From the NCBI RefSeq assembly GCF_000372725.1, contig NW_005200784.1, positions 80,407 through 143,363 on the forward strand: 62,957 bases of DNA, in the 5' to 3' direction. The translations under genes and the position numbers were made by a program. This DNA is from Emiliania huxleyi CCMP1516 (taxonomy: Eukaryota; Haptophyta; Isochrysidales; Noelaerhabdaceae). Positions 9,945 to 20,300 of this stretch are shown piece by piece. The notes below the pieces were generated by a model. It was given only the letters and a program-made list of their open reading frames with translations, did not search any database and had not been told where the DNA came from. Position 1 is the first letter of the stretch. Each line of letters begins with the position of its first letter.

Positions 9945-10420
9945 CCTTCTCGGGTCCGAGGGCAGCCTCAACTGGAGTAGGGAAATTTGGATTTTGGTCA
10001 AACGCCTGCTGGGGGCAGCTTCGCGGAAGTATTCCGGAAGCCAGATGATCCCCCAGCAGGCACACACACACGGAGGTGACAGGGGATGGTGGTGGGTTCA
10101 AGCAAAGAAGGGGAGGGAGAGAGCGACGCGGCGAGCGCAGGCGGCGAGCGTGCACGTCGCCTGTGCGGCGTCTTGTTCACTCCCCTTTGAGCTACCTTTG
10201 TGCCCCCTTAGGGGCACCCCTCCTGCGCTGCGCGTATGGTCACCCCTCCCTTCCGCCCTGTTGTTTTGGATGCCCCGCTCCGAGAAAGCATGTCTCGCAG
10301 CTGCGAGAAAAGACCTTCTCGGGTCCGAGGGCAGCCTCAACTGGAGTAGGGAAATTTGGATTTTGGTCAAACGCCTGCTGGGGGCAGCTTCGCGGAAGTA
10401 TTCCGGAAGCCAGATGATCC
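9945..10420. repeat. Direct repeat pair (about 105 bp) at 9949-10053 and 10313-10421
   Basis: Both copies run from CTTCTCGGGTCCGAGGGCAG through GGATTTTGGTCAAACGCCTG to GGAAGCCAGATGATCCC. The space between them holds the left copy of the longer repeat described at 10098. Confidence 0.85.
10098..10281. repeat. Left copy of an about 184 bp direct repeat flanking the 10.5-12.0 kb gene
   Basis: The segment from TTCAAGCAAAGAAGGGGAGG to GTTTTGGATGCCCCGCTCC is nearly identical to 12054-12237, in the same orientation. The copies bracket about 1.8 kb that contains one long minus-strand ORF. Confidence 0.85.
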
Positions 10421-10539
10421 CACTTGTCAACAGCAGGCGCCAGCGCCAATCAAATCTCCCTAGTGATGTTGACAACGGGCAGTCGAGATGGGCAATCTGA
10501 CCATGAGTCGTTCATCAGGGGATGAACTCCACGTAGTAG

Positions 10540-12000
10540 TTAATGGATTCCGATCGCCAACCGTCTCGCGACAGTGCCACCGAAGAACAGTGGGAGGGCT
10601 TTACCGACCCGACTCGGCTGAGCCGTCGGTGCCCGCCGCCCTCGCACGCCCATAGGACGACGATGACGACAGCAGGAGCTCGGCGCGAGCCGATTTAACT
10701 CCTGCCCCATTGTTGTAAGGTGCGTATGGCTCGGAACGTGAAGCGATGTAGTAGCTCGAATTGGCGTGAACACCGGCTTGCTGCGCGGCGGGTCAACCCC
10801 ATTATGCGCAGTCATCCGGAATTCACCCAATCGTTGAGCTGAGTTGCCCCGACGGTAGGATGCCGTGTCAAGGCCCAGCTGGGCGCTAGGCGCCCCGCCG
10901 CATTGGCGCAGGGCGCGACGGCAGTGGCGGCGGTTTGTGCTGACGACGGCAGTGGCGGCGGTTTGTGCTGCTTCGGAGCGGGAGCGACGGGCCACTGTCA
11001 GGACAAATCGTCGGGCGCCAGGCAAAATGTGGGCGCGCTGCCGCCGCGGCGCGAACGAGCCCGAGCGAGGCGCGCGCCAGCGCCGCTCGCTGAGCCGCCG
11101 TCGGCGGTAGCGACCGCGCCAGAGACTGGCCGGCGAGCGAGCGCGGTTGACGAAGAGGTGAAGCGCCGGGGCGCAGAGCGAAGGGGGCAGCGCGCCCTCC
11201 AGCGCGAGCACGTAGTCCTTAAAATAGCTCGCCAGTAGTTGCGGGTTAGCACTCGGGGGGAGGCCGTACGCGGAGATGCAGCCGCTGGCGAGAAGGTGGG
11301 CGCCTAGCTGCACCTGCGACCCCGCGCGATCGCGCTCAGCCTGCCCAAGGCAGGGGCCGAGCATGCCGGAGAGGTAGGCGATCACGGTCCACGGCGCGTC
11401 CCCCTCGACCTCTAGGGTGGAGAGCGGGGTGCAGGCCAGCGGGGCGAGGCATGGCGCGAGGGCCGCGCCCGCAGCCGCCGCCGGCCTCGCCGCAGACGCC
11501 GCGGCGCTGGCTCGGCGAGGCGCCCCGCGCTGCGCATGAGCAGCATCCCCCGCCAGCGCGGCCGCGGCGGCGAGGCCCCCCACCGGGAGGAGATCGGGCT
11601 CTTTCACCTCCAGCGCCGCTGGCGACACATCGAGGCGGTCGATCGCCAGCTGTAGTGCAGCCGAAGAGGAGAAGGGGGCCGCGTCGAGGAGCCCGCACGT
11701 GAGCAGCTCGTTCAGAAAGCGAGCCCACGCGGTTCCGGTGAGAGCGAGGTCCAGCGGGCAGACCATCGGGGCGGGAGTACCGGCGGAGGGCGCCGCGAGG
11801 CGCAGCCGCCGGCCAAAGACGCGCAGCATCGCGTGGTGCGGAAGCTGCACGCGCGCTGCTCCGCTCGGCGCAGCCGCAACCGGCCCCCAGCGGAGGACGG
11901 CAGTAGCCACCACCAGCGGGTGGGCAGCGGGGCCCTGGACGGGGGCGTCGGGCCCCGCGTGAACGCAGTGCACATCGATCGGCGGTACTGCCGCGGCCAT
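10540..12000 (-). CDS. Hypothetical protein, Ala-rich, between direct repeats
   Basis: An ORF of up to 486 codons from ATG at 12000. The first 290 residues look protein-like: MAAAVPPIDVHCVHAGPDAP, FGRRLRLAAPSAGTPAPMV, LEVEGDAPWTVIAYLSGML and ANPQLLASYFKDYVLALEGA. The rest is Arg-rich and includes a duplicated 27 bp tract at 10915-10970; it may be read-through past an unrecognised splice site. No family recognised. The gene is bracketed by the repeats at 10098 and 12054, so it could be cargo of a mobile unit or simply the interval between two insertions. Confidence 0.4.
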   Translation of the reverse strand: MAAAVPPIDVHCVHAGPDAPVQGPAAHPLVVATAVLRWGPVAAAPSGAARVQLPHHAMLRVFGRRLRLAAPSAGTPAPMVCPLDLALTGTAWARFLNELLTCGLLDAAPFSSSAALQLAIDRLDVSPAALEVKEPDLLPVGGLAAAAALAGDAAHAQRGAPRRASAAASAARPAAAAGAALAPCLAPLACTPLSTLEVEGDAPWTVIAYLSGMLGPCLGQAERDRAGSQVQLGAHLLASGCISAYGLPPSANPQLLASYFKDYVLALEGALPPSLCAPALHLFVNRARSPASLWRGRYRRRRLSERRWRAPRSGSFAPRRQRAHILPGARRFVLTVARRSRSEAAQTAATAVVSTNRRHCRRALRQCGGAPSAQLGLDTASYRRGNSAQRLGEFRMTAHNGVDPPRSKPVFTPIRATTSLHVPSHTHLTTMGQELNRLAPSSCCRHRRPMGVRGRRAPTAQPSRVGKALPLFFGGTVARRLAIGIH

Positions 12001-12053
12001 CGCGCCCGACAGGGGCCGAGCGCGGCTCGCAGAAGCTCTCTTTATTCCCTAGT

Positions 12054-12237
12054 TCAAGCAAAGAAGGGGAGGGAGAGAGCGACGCGGCGAGCGCAGGCGG
12101 CGAGCGTGCACGTCGCCTGTGCGGCGTCTTGTTCACTCCCCTTTGAGCTACCTTTGTGCCCCCTTAGGGGCACCCCTCCTGCGCTGCGCGTATGGTCACC
12201 CCTCCCTTCCGCCCTGTTGTTTTGGATGCCCCGCTCC
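12054..12237. repeat. Right copy of the about 184 bp direct repeat
   Basis: It matches 10098-10281 and starts 54 bp upstream of the start codon of the minus-strand gene at 12000. It may therefore form part of that gene's promoter. Confidence 0.85.
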
Positions 12238-13565
12238 TGCCTTCTCAGGAGTTGTCGGCACGTCGGCGGCGGCGGTGGCTGATGCTTGGCGAGCACGGCT
12301 GGGAGCGGTTCACAGAGTGAGAGACAGACCCAGGGAAGGTCTTTCACTACGGCTTTACGGCTTTACCTTCAGCCCCTGCCCTGTGGGCCCGATAGCTCAG
12401 GCTCGACAGAGGTCGGTTTGAACATTGTGCTCAGCGTGTGGACCACTTGTTCGATGTCCCGCGTCGGCGTGTGATTCACACGCCGCCACACCATTTTCCC
12501 CGAAAGAAAAGGAAGGAGGGAGAGCTGTCGATCACAGAGCGATCGGGTGGGCTCCGTGCCTCCGTCACATCGCCAGAGTCGAGTGACCCGCGCGCGCCAC
12601 AGAACCACCACACAGTCGGGGCCCAAATCGCCCGGCCAATCAAAATTGGCGCCACCAGCACACACCGCACAGCCAGGCCAATGACAACGGTCTGTGCACA
12701 CTGCTGTTGCAAAATGGCGTGAGCAGGCTGCAGCCTGCGAGCTGGACTAGAAGCGGGTGCTGCAGCCTGTGATGTGTTGTCAGACGTGGAGATGCGAGGC
12801 AATACTTCTATGGAACGCACCGGCGTGCAGAGCAGAGATTTTCTTCCTACCTGCTGCAGTCTTCCTCGTCGACAGTGGCGTGTGGCATGCGCACGAATGG
12901 GAGCAGGGGTCGTTGCACGAGGACGAGGAGGTGGAAGAGGAGACAGACGAGGAGGCGGAAGAGGAAGGGGACGAGGGCGTGGAAGAGGACAGGGATGACT
13001 GCAGGGGGGAAAGGTTTGTCAAGGCGAGGGGCGAGGGGGAACGGAAGGTCAGGGAGCGGTACCAAATCACGTCTTCAAAGTTCTACGACCAAGCCCTCGA
13101 CAAGAGGCCGAGGCACGAGATCCTGGATGCGGGACACACACATCTTATGAGTGCCGTGGAGCAGTGGAGTTTGCCAACAAATTACCTACAACTTGGAAGA
13201 AAGAAAGAAAGAAAAGAGAGAACCCAAACGAGGGATGGGACGAGGACAGGGTCCCCACCTCGAGCAGGATTTTGGAAGGACGATCAGGGACACAGGGGAA
13301 CGGGAGCGGGGAGCGCATCGCGACACGGAGGGAGGGGGGCTGGGCAGGGTTCACTCGAAGGGTTCACCCACACGACAGGGTCCCAGGGATTCCCCTCTCG
13401 TATAGGACAAAGTTGCACCCGGCGGCACGGGGGCAGGCGCGGGCCTCCTCCTGGTTGCGTTCTCCTGTGACAAGGGAAGCCTTGGAGTGCACGATTGAGG
13501 GAGGTACCGCGAAATTTTACGCGTGAAGATTTCTCCTTGAGACAGACACGACGCGGCCGAGACCT
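12238..13565. other. Low-information region upstream of the RNA-repair gene
   Basis: About 1.3 kb without a convincing gene. It contains an acidic-repeat tract (GAGGAGGTGGAAGAGGAGAC, 12920-13000) readable as Glu-rich protein on the plus strand, and an approximately 105 bp segment (13196-13300, with GGGTCCCCACCT and AGGATTTTGGAAGGACGATC) that recurs at 34676-34760. Confidence 0.5.
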
Positions 13566-13692
13566 GTCTGGTATAGCCCCAGCCGACTCCGCGTGAACTC
13601 TCGAGGGATCTCGAGTTGCGGAGCTCCCTGCTGCTCGGTGTACGAACTCTGTTCACACCGAGCAGCTGGGAGTGGCTGCGGCTATAGCAGAC
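13566..13692. mobile_element. 127 bp foldback element (MITE-like)
   Basis: The ends are imperfect inverted repeats of about 25 bp: GTCTGGTATAGCCCCAGCC on the left and GGCTGCGGCTATAGCAGAC on the right. A second perfect 12 bp stem (GCTGCTCGGTGT / ACACCGAGCAGC) sits inside. Part of it is shared with 2105-2190. No clean target duplication was found. It lies 78 bp before the start of the RNA-repair gene, within its probable promoter or 5' UTR. Confidence 0.6.
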
Positions 13693-13769
13693 AGGGCCGA
13701 GACAGGACACAGGAGACAAGACAGGAGAAGACAGGAGAGCACAGCCTAACCGACGAGCTCGTGGGTGCC

Positions 13770-16193
13770 ATGGCAGACAGTCAGCGACTCGAGCTCGCGC
13801 ACGGCACGTTGCGCCTCGTCGGCGGGTCAGTCGATCAGGCTGCCGCCGCCTTCTCCGTCAACGTGCCGGACGAGCTCAAATCGAAGCGGCATCAACGCGA
13901 CGGCAGCGCCTCCCACCATGTCACTCTCATCAGCAAACACGAGGCTGATGCGATCGTCAGCCGGCAGGGTGGCACTCGTGATGAACACCTTCAAACTCTG
14001 CTGCAGCGCGTCGGAGGTCTCAGCTTCTCCTGGCGCGCACTTGGTCTCGGCAGCACCTCCTGTCAGGGTTCGCGAGCATTCTTCGTTGTGCTGGGCTGGC
14101 CCGAGCTCTCACTCCTTCGCGCCAGCTACGGACTCCACCCCTGCACATTGCACATCACCTGTGGCTTCATGCCGCGCGATGTCCACGGCGTCGCCAAGGG
14201 ATGCCATTTCCTCTTGCCCGGGCTGTGCAATCGTGCAGCGCTGGACGTGTACGCAAGTCAACTCTCGCAGCTTGACACTCATGGCTATGAGCTGCCATCG
14301 GAACTTCGCCAGAAGCTCGCCGACGAGGCACTCATCGCGCAAGCTCTCGCTGACGAGGCCACCGCTCCTGCAGACGAGGGCTCGCAAGCTCTCGCTGACG
14401 AGGCCACCGCTCCTGCAGACGAGGGCTCGCAAGCTCTCGCTGACGAGGCCACCGCTCCTGCAGACGAGGGCTCGCAAGCTCTCGCTGACGAGGCCACCGC
14501 TCCTGCAGACGAGGGCTCCAGCACGGCGTCTCAGACGAGCCTGCAGATCGCCACGCTCCTCGCGGCTGCTTCGGAGGAGGACGTGCCGGCGCTGAGCAAT
14601 GTGTTCCCGCCGCTGCCGCCGCTCGACGCATTAACCGCTCGCATCGGCTCGCAGGCTGCGCTGCGCAGCATATACACGCTCCCTAGCCTCGCGCGTTGCA
14701 ACTGGGTGGTGCCCGGCAGGATCATGTGCGGCGACTGTGGCGCACTAGTGACCCACGCGCGTGAGCTCTGCGCCGCCGGCGTCACCACGATTGTCAACCT
14801 GCAGACCAAGGGAGAGAGAGATGCAGTGCCCTACCACCACGGCGTGCTCAAGCTCAACTCTGCGGCCAAGTTTGTGGAGCTGCCCATCAAGGACCAGCAA
14901 ACGACCGACGATGCGAGGGTATCGGCGCTGGTCCTGTCAATCCTGAGCCGCGTCGGAGACGGTGAGGTCTTCTACATCCACTGCCGCGGTGGTCACGGGC
15001 GCACTGGAACTGTGTGCAGCATACTCCTTGGGGCAATTCATAGTCTCGCAGGGCAAGTGGCGCTGTGCACATTCCAGTGTCTGCACGATTTGCGCGCGCA
15101 GCCCTGCTTTCACGGCCACGGTGAGCCGAGAGACTTGTCCTTTGTCACTGCCCTCTTCGACGTGCAGAAGGCGCAAGTCTGCCGCCTGCTCGGAGGTGAT
15201 GCGGAGGTGGCGCCAGCGCCACTGTGCCCCCAAAAGGACCTCAGTGCGATGTATGGCCAAGGCGCCTCTAAATATGATGAGGAGACGCTGCAAGAGTGGC
15301 AGTCTCGCGGCGTCGCTGCTTCCAAGGCAGCCAAGCAGCGCGATTGGACGGCCGCCTGCCTCGAATTTGAGGCATGCGTGAGCCTGCGCCCGGATTGGGA
15401 GAAGGGCGTTGCATGTCTGCTCAAGGCGCGGTCAAAGCGCCGCGAGGCTGCACAGGTGGACGGCGATGGCGGCCGGCGAATGGAGGAAGCCGTCACATCC
15501 GCCACCGTCGCCGCCACACCTGCCAGCAGCAAGCCCCTCCGGCGCCTGGGCGCGCACGTGCCCTTGTTTGTTGTGCTTGCGGGCCTCCCGGGCGCCGGAC
15601 AGAGCACCTTCGCCAAGGCGCTTGCGCACAGCCGCGAGGAGTGGCTCCTGATCGACTCGGATGAGACGGGCGGGAGGCGCGAGACAGAGGCGGCGGTCTG
15701 TGCCGGGTGCAAGTCGGTGACCGCCGCTGCTAAGCGTGGTGGCGGCGGCAAGCACAGCCGCCTCATCGTCGACAAGTGCAATGTTCGCACCGCCGAGCGT
15801 GCGTCGCTGCTCGCGCTCGCACTGCCACTGCTTCCCCAGAAGCCGGACACCACGGTCGTCTACTTCGCGACCGAGACGGCTACGTGCATCGAACGCGTGG
15901 CCTCGCGAACGGACCATCCGTCCATCCCATACGGGCACGGCCGCCCCGCGGTGCAGTCGATGGCCAAGGCGCTGGAGTTGCCTGCAGCGGTGGCCGCGGC
16001 GGCGCAAGCCAAGGAGGGCGCAGCGTGGAGGAGCGTGGAGGTGGACGGTCTTCGCTGGATCGTGGTGAACTCCTTCGAGCAGGTGAACGCTCTGCTCTCG
16101 AGTTGGGGGGCGGGGCCGGCAGAGGTTGCGCCGGCGGGCTTCAAGAAATTTCCGCGAACGCGCCACGTCCTCAACACCGGCGGCAGCGCGGTG
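13770..16193 (+). CDS. RNA-repair fusion protein, 5' part: 2H phosphoesterase, DSP phosphatase, P-loop kinase, start of RNA ligase
   Basis: 808 residues from ATG at 13770. Residues about 45-180 form a 2H phosphoesterase-like domain with both motifs, HHVTLI (H50) and LHITCGF (H128); such domains open 2',3'-cyclic phosphates. Four 15-residue repeats follow (about 191-250). Residues about 280-455 are a dual-specificity phosphatase with the HCRGGHGRTG loop (Cys405, Arg411). After a TPR-like linker, about 595-785 is a polynucleotide-kinase-like P-loop domain (FVVLAGLPGAGQSTFAKAL, then IVDKCNVRTAER). The Walker A lysine is replaced by Gln611. The last residues, FKKFPRTRHVLNTGGSAV, match the N-terminal strand of Rnl2-type RNA ligases. 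The same frame runs on to a stop at 16388, but the ligase continues at 23088. This part and 23088-23742 probably form one gene. Confidence 0.82.
14340..14519 (+). repeat. 45 bp tandem repeat, four in-frame copies
   Basis: Four near-identical units encode ALADEATAPADEGSQ in the linker between the 2H and phosphatase domains. The length is a multiple of three, so the number of copies can change without breaking the protein. Confidence 0.95.
16178..16193 (+). repeat. Left copy of the 16 bp direct repeat at the ligase split
   Basis: CGGCGGCAGCGCGGTG encodes part of TGGSAV and is exactly repeated at 23075-23090. Joining at the repeat restores the ligase frame. Confidence 0.9.
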
Positions 16194-16660
16194 CCCAGTG
16201 TCGCGGGCCTGCATGAGTCACGGACGAGAGAGGGGAGAGGAGGTCAAGACGAGATCAGATGCATGAGATCAGATCAGCTAGCTCACATGCACATGCGCTC
16301 GCGCCTCTCCCTCTCTCGTCCAGCAGGGATCATTCTCCTCCCCACGCCGACCGCCTTCGGGCATGGGTGTGGGCGCGATGGGGGGTGATCCATTGCTGAA
16401 AGTCTTTTTTTCGGCGGTTGGCTCCGACGTCCTACTCCTAGCCCTGGTCCTCTCCGCTCTCCCAGCAGCCCATAACTTGCATGAACCCATTACATGCTAG
16501 GCCCCATCACAAGCCATAACAGCCATAACATGGGCCCATAACAGCCATATAACATGTTATGGGCTGTGCTATGAGAGCAGTCCACGGTCCACGGTGTTAT
16601 GGCCCCGCGAGAGAGGCCACCTCGAGAGGCTTGGAATTTTCCCTTGTTTGTGCCTTGTCC
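16194..16660. other. Sequence after the split point: palindromic AT-richer patch
   Basis: The RNA-repair frame continues to a stop at 16388 without further similarity. 16475-16575 holds overlapping inverted repeats built on CCCATAACA / TGTTATGGG. No gene seen. Confidence 0.5.
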
Positions 16661-16667
16661 CTTGAGA

Positions 16668-17707
16668 TAGGGTGCCCACAGGGCCCAAAAAAAGAAAGGA
16701 AAAATATATTGGCCACTCCCGATCGCAGCACTTCGTGTTGGCTAGTCGAGATATTGAGAGTGTGACTAGGAGGGTGGGACGCTGGGGATTCTCAAAGGTA
16801 TACCCTTGGAATGGCCGGATCCAGCCTTAAAAGTACGAGATCGCGCGCGCTTCGCGCACAGCACCGCCTGTTCTCCACGGCTGTGTGACGACGCGTGCCG
16901 TGTACCAGCAGAATTGGGCGCGCGCGGCGCGACGGCGCCCGCGAGGGAAGGCGCGGGTGCAGCGGCCGCCGGCGGCCGTGCCGCCCGCCAGCCGGCGCAG
17001 CAGCGGCCAGCGCAGCGGCCGCCGGCGCAGCAGCCAGAGCAGCCGGTGCGCGCCTTGCGAGGCGAGTACTGCCGTCCGGCAGCCTTGAGGCGGCCGGGCG
17101 GCAGTACTCGTTCGAACTTTGCGAGCCGTGCGCGCGCCGAGGCGCCCGCGGCGCGCGCCCGCCCGGCTGCCAGTAGGAGGCGGCGCAATATGGCCTATAG
17201 TACAGCCCTTAGGAGGAGGAAGAGGCTGGCTGGCAGTGCTGTATGCCGCCGAGGGGCAGTTTTGGGGTGCTGACCCACGCCCAGGGGGCTGCAGAAGGCG
17301 TTCGCAACCGGGACAACCCGCCCCCCCAACCGAGGCCGGTCGAAGCCCACTTGGCAGCAGCCATGAGGGGAGTCCTCTTGGTGCTCCTGGCGTCCGTTTG
17401 AACCTCGGGCGCGCGCCGATGGGAGGTGGGTGTGTCTTGCTTGCTCCACACCGAGCGCCATCGGTCCGGACCGGTGCACTCACCGAGGGGTGGCCTGCAC
17501 AAGGTCTGAGCCGCGGGCGCTCGGCGCCAAGTGCAGTGTCACGCTCGCACTGGAGCGGGTCACAATGGGGAACCCTCGTTTCCTAGTCACTCGGTCCCCC
17601 AACGGAAGAGGCCTCGCTCCTATTGGAACTGGCCAACATCAGATTTGCCTCGTGCGTCCCTTTTTGAGCGGCAAAGCTATTTTCTTTTGGGTCCTGTGGG
17701 CACCCTA
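16668..17707. mobile_element. 1,040 bp non-autonomous TIR transposon, copy A
   Basis: The ends are inverted repeats, TAGGGTGCCCACAGGGCCCA on the left and GGGTCCTGTGGGCACCCTA on the right. They are bordered by a perfect 7 bp target duplication, CTTGAGA at 16661-16667 and 17708-17714. A near-identical copy in the opposite orientation lies at 48662-49703. The interior is GC-rich, has no transposase-like ORF and carries a strong hairpin (GAGTACTGCC ... GGCAGTACTC, 17069-17110). The element most likely relies on a transposase made elsewhere. The terminal TAGGG resembles hAT elements, though a 7 bp duplication is unusual for them. Confidence 0.88.
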
Positions 17708-17714
17708 CTTGAGA

Positions 17715-18183
17715 GGTTCAGCATCGATCGCCAAATCTTTTCTCTTTCGCCCTCACCGCCGCGCTTCTTGAGCACTTGAGCACGACTTGAGCACTGGGAA
17801 GTGGAATAGGGTCGATTCCGCATGGTACGGCATGGTGCGGTAGTCGGTACCCCTCGATCGTCTCGCCCTCCCTGTCCCTCGCTGGTGTGCTCAGGGGGGG
17901 GGGGGGGGTCATACGCGCTTCTTATTAATCACAGGCAGGTATCTAGATAGGGGCAGACAGAGGGAGATAGAGGGAGATAGAGATTTATGGGTAGACACAC
18001 CCGGGCAGATACAGGGAGATACGGGGAGATAGAGGGGGATATGGGGAGATACCGGGAGGGACACACGGGCAGATTTGGGCAGATACGGGGAGATAGAGGG
18101 AGATGTGGGGAGATACGGGCAAAAGTGCGCGCCGGCGACACCTTCTCGGCTGCTGCCTTTGCCGACGCCCTTTGATTTAGCCA
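17715..18183. repeat. Purine-rich GGGAGATA-type minisatellite upstream of the 18.2 kb gene
   Basis: From about 17945 to 18120 the plus strand is a degenerate array of 8-10 bp units (GGGAGATAGA, GGGCAGATAC, GGGGAGATAC). It ends about 65 bp before the start codon at 18184. A run of 13 G lies at 17896-17908. Confidence 0.8.
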
Positions 18184-20300
18184 ATGAGTCGCTCGATTAG
18201 CCACGCGCAACTTAAGTCCGCTGCTGAGAACGCCGCTGAGCCAGATGCCAAGCCGGAGGCAGGGCCTGCTCAATCGTGGCCCGCGCCTCCGGCGTTGCAG
18301 CACCCTCCGAGCACACGCCGCTCAAGCACCTCCGATCGCGCTGCGCTACCAGAGGACCTTCGCACGGCGATCATACTTGCAGCCGCCGCCATCGACACGA
18401 AGCAGCCGCAGGCGCCGCCCATCGCCGGAGTCTTGCGCTCCCTCTTCAGCGCCGACGGCGCAAAGGCACGCGCATGCTGCCTCACCGACAGCGGCAAGGC
18501 GAGCGGCTTCGCCTCGCGGCTGGTCGACAAGGCGCGGACGCGCCTGCTCGCCAGTCTAATACTTCACGTCTAAGGACCGATGACCGATTCGCCCCGCCGC
18601 CGGCGCAGGGTGCAGCTGACGCGCTGCTCACGCTCCTCGAGGCAGTCAAGCAGAGCAGGCTCGACCCCACGAAGCTTCGGGTGCAGCTGGCTCAGGTCTA
18701 CTTCGATGAGGGCACGAAGCGCTTCCGCGTGCGCGCAGTCGACGGCCGCAATCGCCAGGGACTGCACAACGAGCTGCTGCCCGCGGCGCCAGACGGCCTG
18801 CGCCCTTCCCCGGATGGGGACGCATTTGTCGACGGTTTCGAGCGGATGATCAAGGACGTGCCGCGCCTGCTCGACCTGATGCGGAGGGTCACGCTCAAGG
18901 ACGTGCTCGAGTCGCGCAGAAAAACAAACATGTGCTACCAGCTGTTCGGGTGCCGCGTCCCAAAGGCGCTGCGGAACAACTCGTTGCAGCTGCTCAAGCT
19001 CGGCTTCCTCTATGCGGGGATCTCCGCGCGCGAGGCGGACATCGACGCCTTGGTGTCGATGATTCTGCGACTCGTAGAGGAGGCGCAGGACCCGCTGACC
19101 TCTGCCGCCGATGTCATTGACGCCTGGCAGAAGCTGGATCGAATGAAATTCGACGAGCTCGCTGCCGCGCTAAAGCCCGCCGACGACAGCGAGGAGGCGC
19201 TCGAGCGGGCGCGGCGCGCGGTTGCTCAGTTGAGCAAGGGCGGCAACGCTCGCTCGCTGCGCTGCGCCGCTGAGATCTTCGGCGCCCACGAGGAGGGGGC
19301 CAGTTTCGCCCTGCTGCAGGCGGTGCTGCCATTGAGAATTCTAAATCAGTTCTGCGGGGTGAGGCGGTCGCTGAGAGAGCATGAGACCATGACTTTGATT
19401 CTTGGCATCAACATGACCGTGCTCACCACGCAGCCGCACGTCGTCGTCAATACGCTCAACCAGATCGCGGACATCCCAGATCCAAATTTGCGCGAATTCT
19501 TGACTGTGGCGGCGCGAGCGTGGCAGGTTGTTCGCTCGCCGGATGACGGCGGCAAGCCCCTTGTGCAGGCGGACGTCGTGCTGCGCGCCGTATTGCAGAG
19601 GTGCTCAGAGCACCTCGAGGCGTCGGACAGCGCGGCGTTTGACGCCATCGCGTCACGGGCCTGCGAAATGTTTGCCGCGCCGCGCAGCGATTCCTACTCC
19701 GGCAGGGCGCTAGCTGCCATGGTCAACCGCAAGGCGCACCAGGTGCTCCTCGAGGCTGCGCAGCGGGCGCCGCCAGAGGATCAGCCGTCTCTGCGCGCAG
19801 CCGCTGATGAGGCGGCGGCGGAGGTGGCGGAGGCGGTAGAGGCGGAGGCGGAGGCAGCGGAGGGAGAGGCGGAGGAGGCGGAGGCGGAGGCGGAGGCGGA
19901 GGCGGAAGGCGGCGAGCTGAGTTGGTTCGCGCCATACCCGAAGAGCTTCATAGGCGCGACACGCGCGCGACCAGACGGCACCCCGCTACCGGGGACGTGG
20001 CGTGGCGCGCAGAGCCGTGCGCTGCTGGCAGAGGCGGGACTACGACACTGTTACCCCGAGGGGGACGCCCTCGATTCGGCCTACCTCAAGATGCTGCGGG
20101 ACGGTCAGCGCTTGTCAGGATGGCGTGAGGACTGTCTGCCCGCACACCGCAACAGCTTCCATTCCTGCAGGGAATGGAGAGCGGAGTCACACGACATGGC
20201 GGCGCGCATGCAGTGGTGGTTCGACGAGATGCGCGACCCTGCCGCGCGCTGGAACTTTTATGCAAAGGTGTTTTGCCACCATAGCTCCGCCTCCGGCTGA
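18184..20300 (+). CDS. Unrecognised helical protein within the 6.9 kb split segment
   Basis: Exons 18184-18553 and 18616-20300 join through a 62 bp GT-AG intron to 684 residues. The central region (about 125-560) looks all-helical and well structured: LLTLLEAVKQSRLDPTKLRV, KALRNNSLQLLKLGFLYAGI, LNQFCGVRRSLREHETMTL and TTQPHVVVNTLNQIADIPD. A Glu/Ala repeat (EAEAEAEAE type) follows, then a C-terminal aromatic domain with RLSGWREDCLPAHRNSFHSC and MAARMQWWFDEMRDPAARW. I recognise no family. The alternation of conserved-looking blocks with low-complexity linkers argues for a real gene. With the 21.2 kb gene it forms the coding content of the segment that interrupts the RNA-repair gene, on the same strand. 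Confidence 0.65.

Noticed and set aside
12385..12425. tRNA-like string (GATAGCTCAGGC ... GGTCGGTTTGAAC)
   Set aside because: A- and B-box-like words are present, but no acceptor stem or anticodon arm can be folded. At most a SINE-like fragment.
16827..17483. ORFs of 150-220 codons inside the 1 kb transposon and its copy at 48.7-49.5 kb
   Set aside because: Frames in the two copies differ by indels and no transposase-like motif is present; the element looks non-coding.
17896..17908. Run of G and adjacent GGGAGATA array as a possible telomere or CRISPR-like array
   Set aside because: Units are degenerate, very short and lack spacers; a purine-rich minisatellite explains it.
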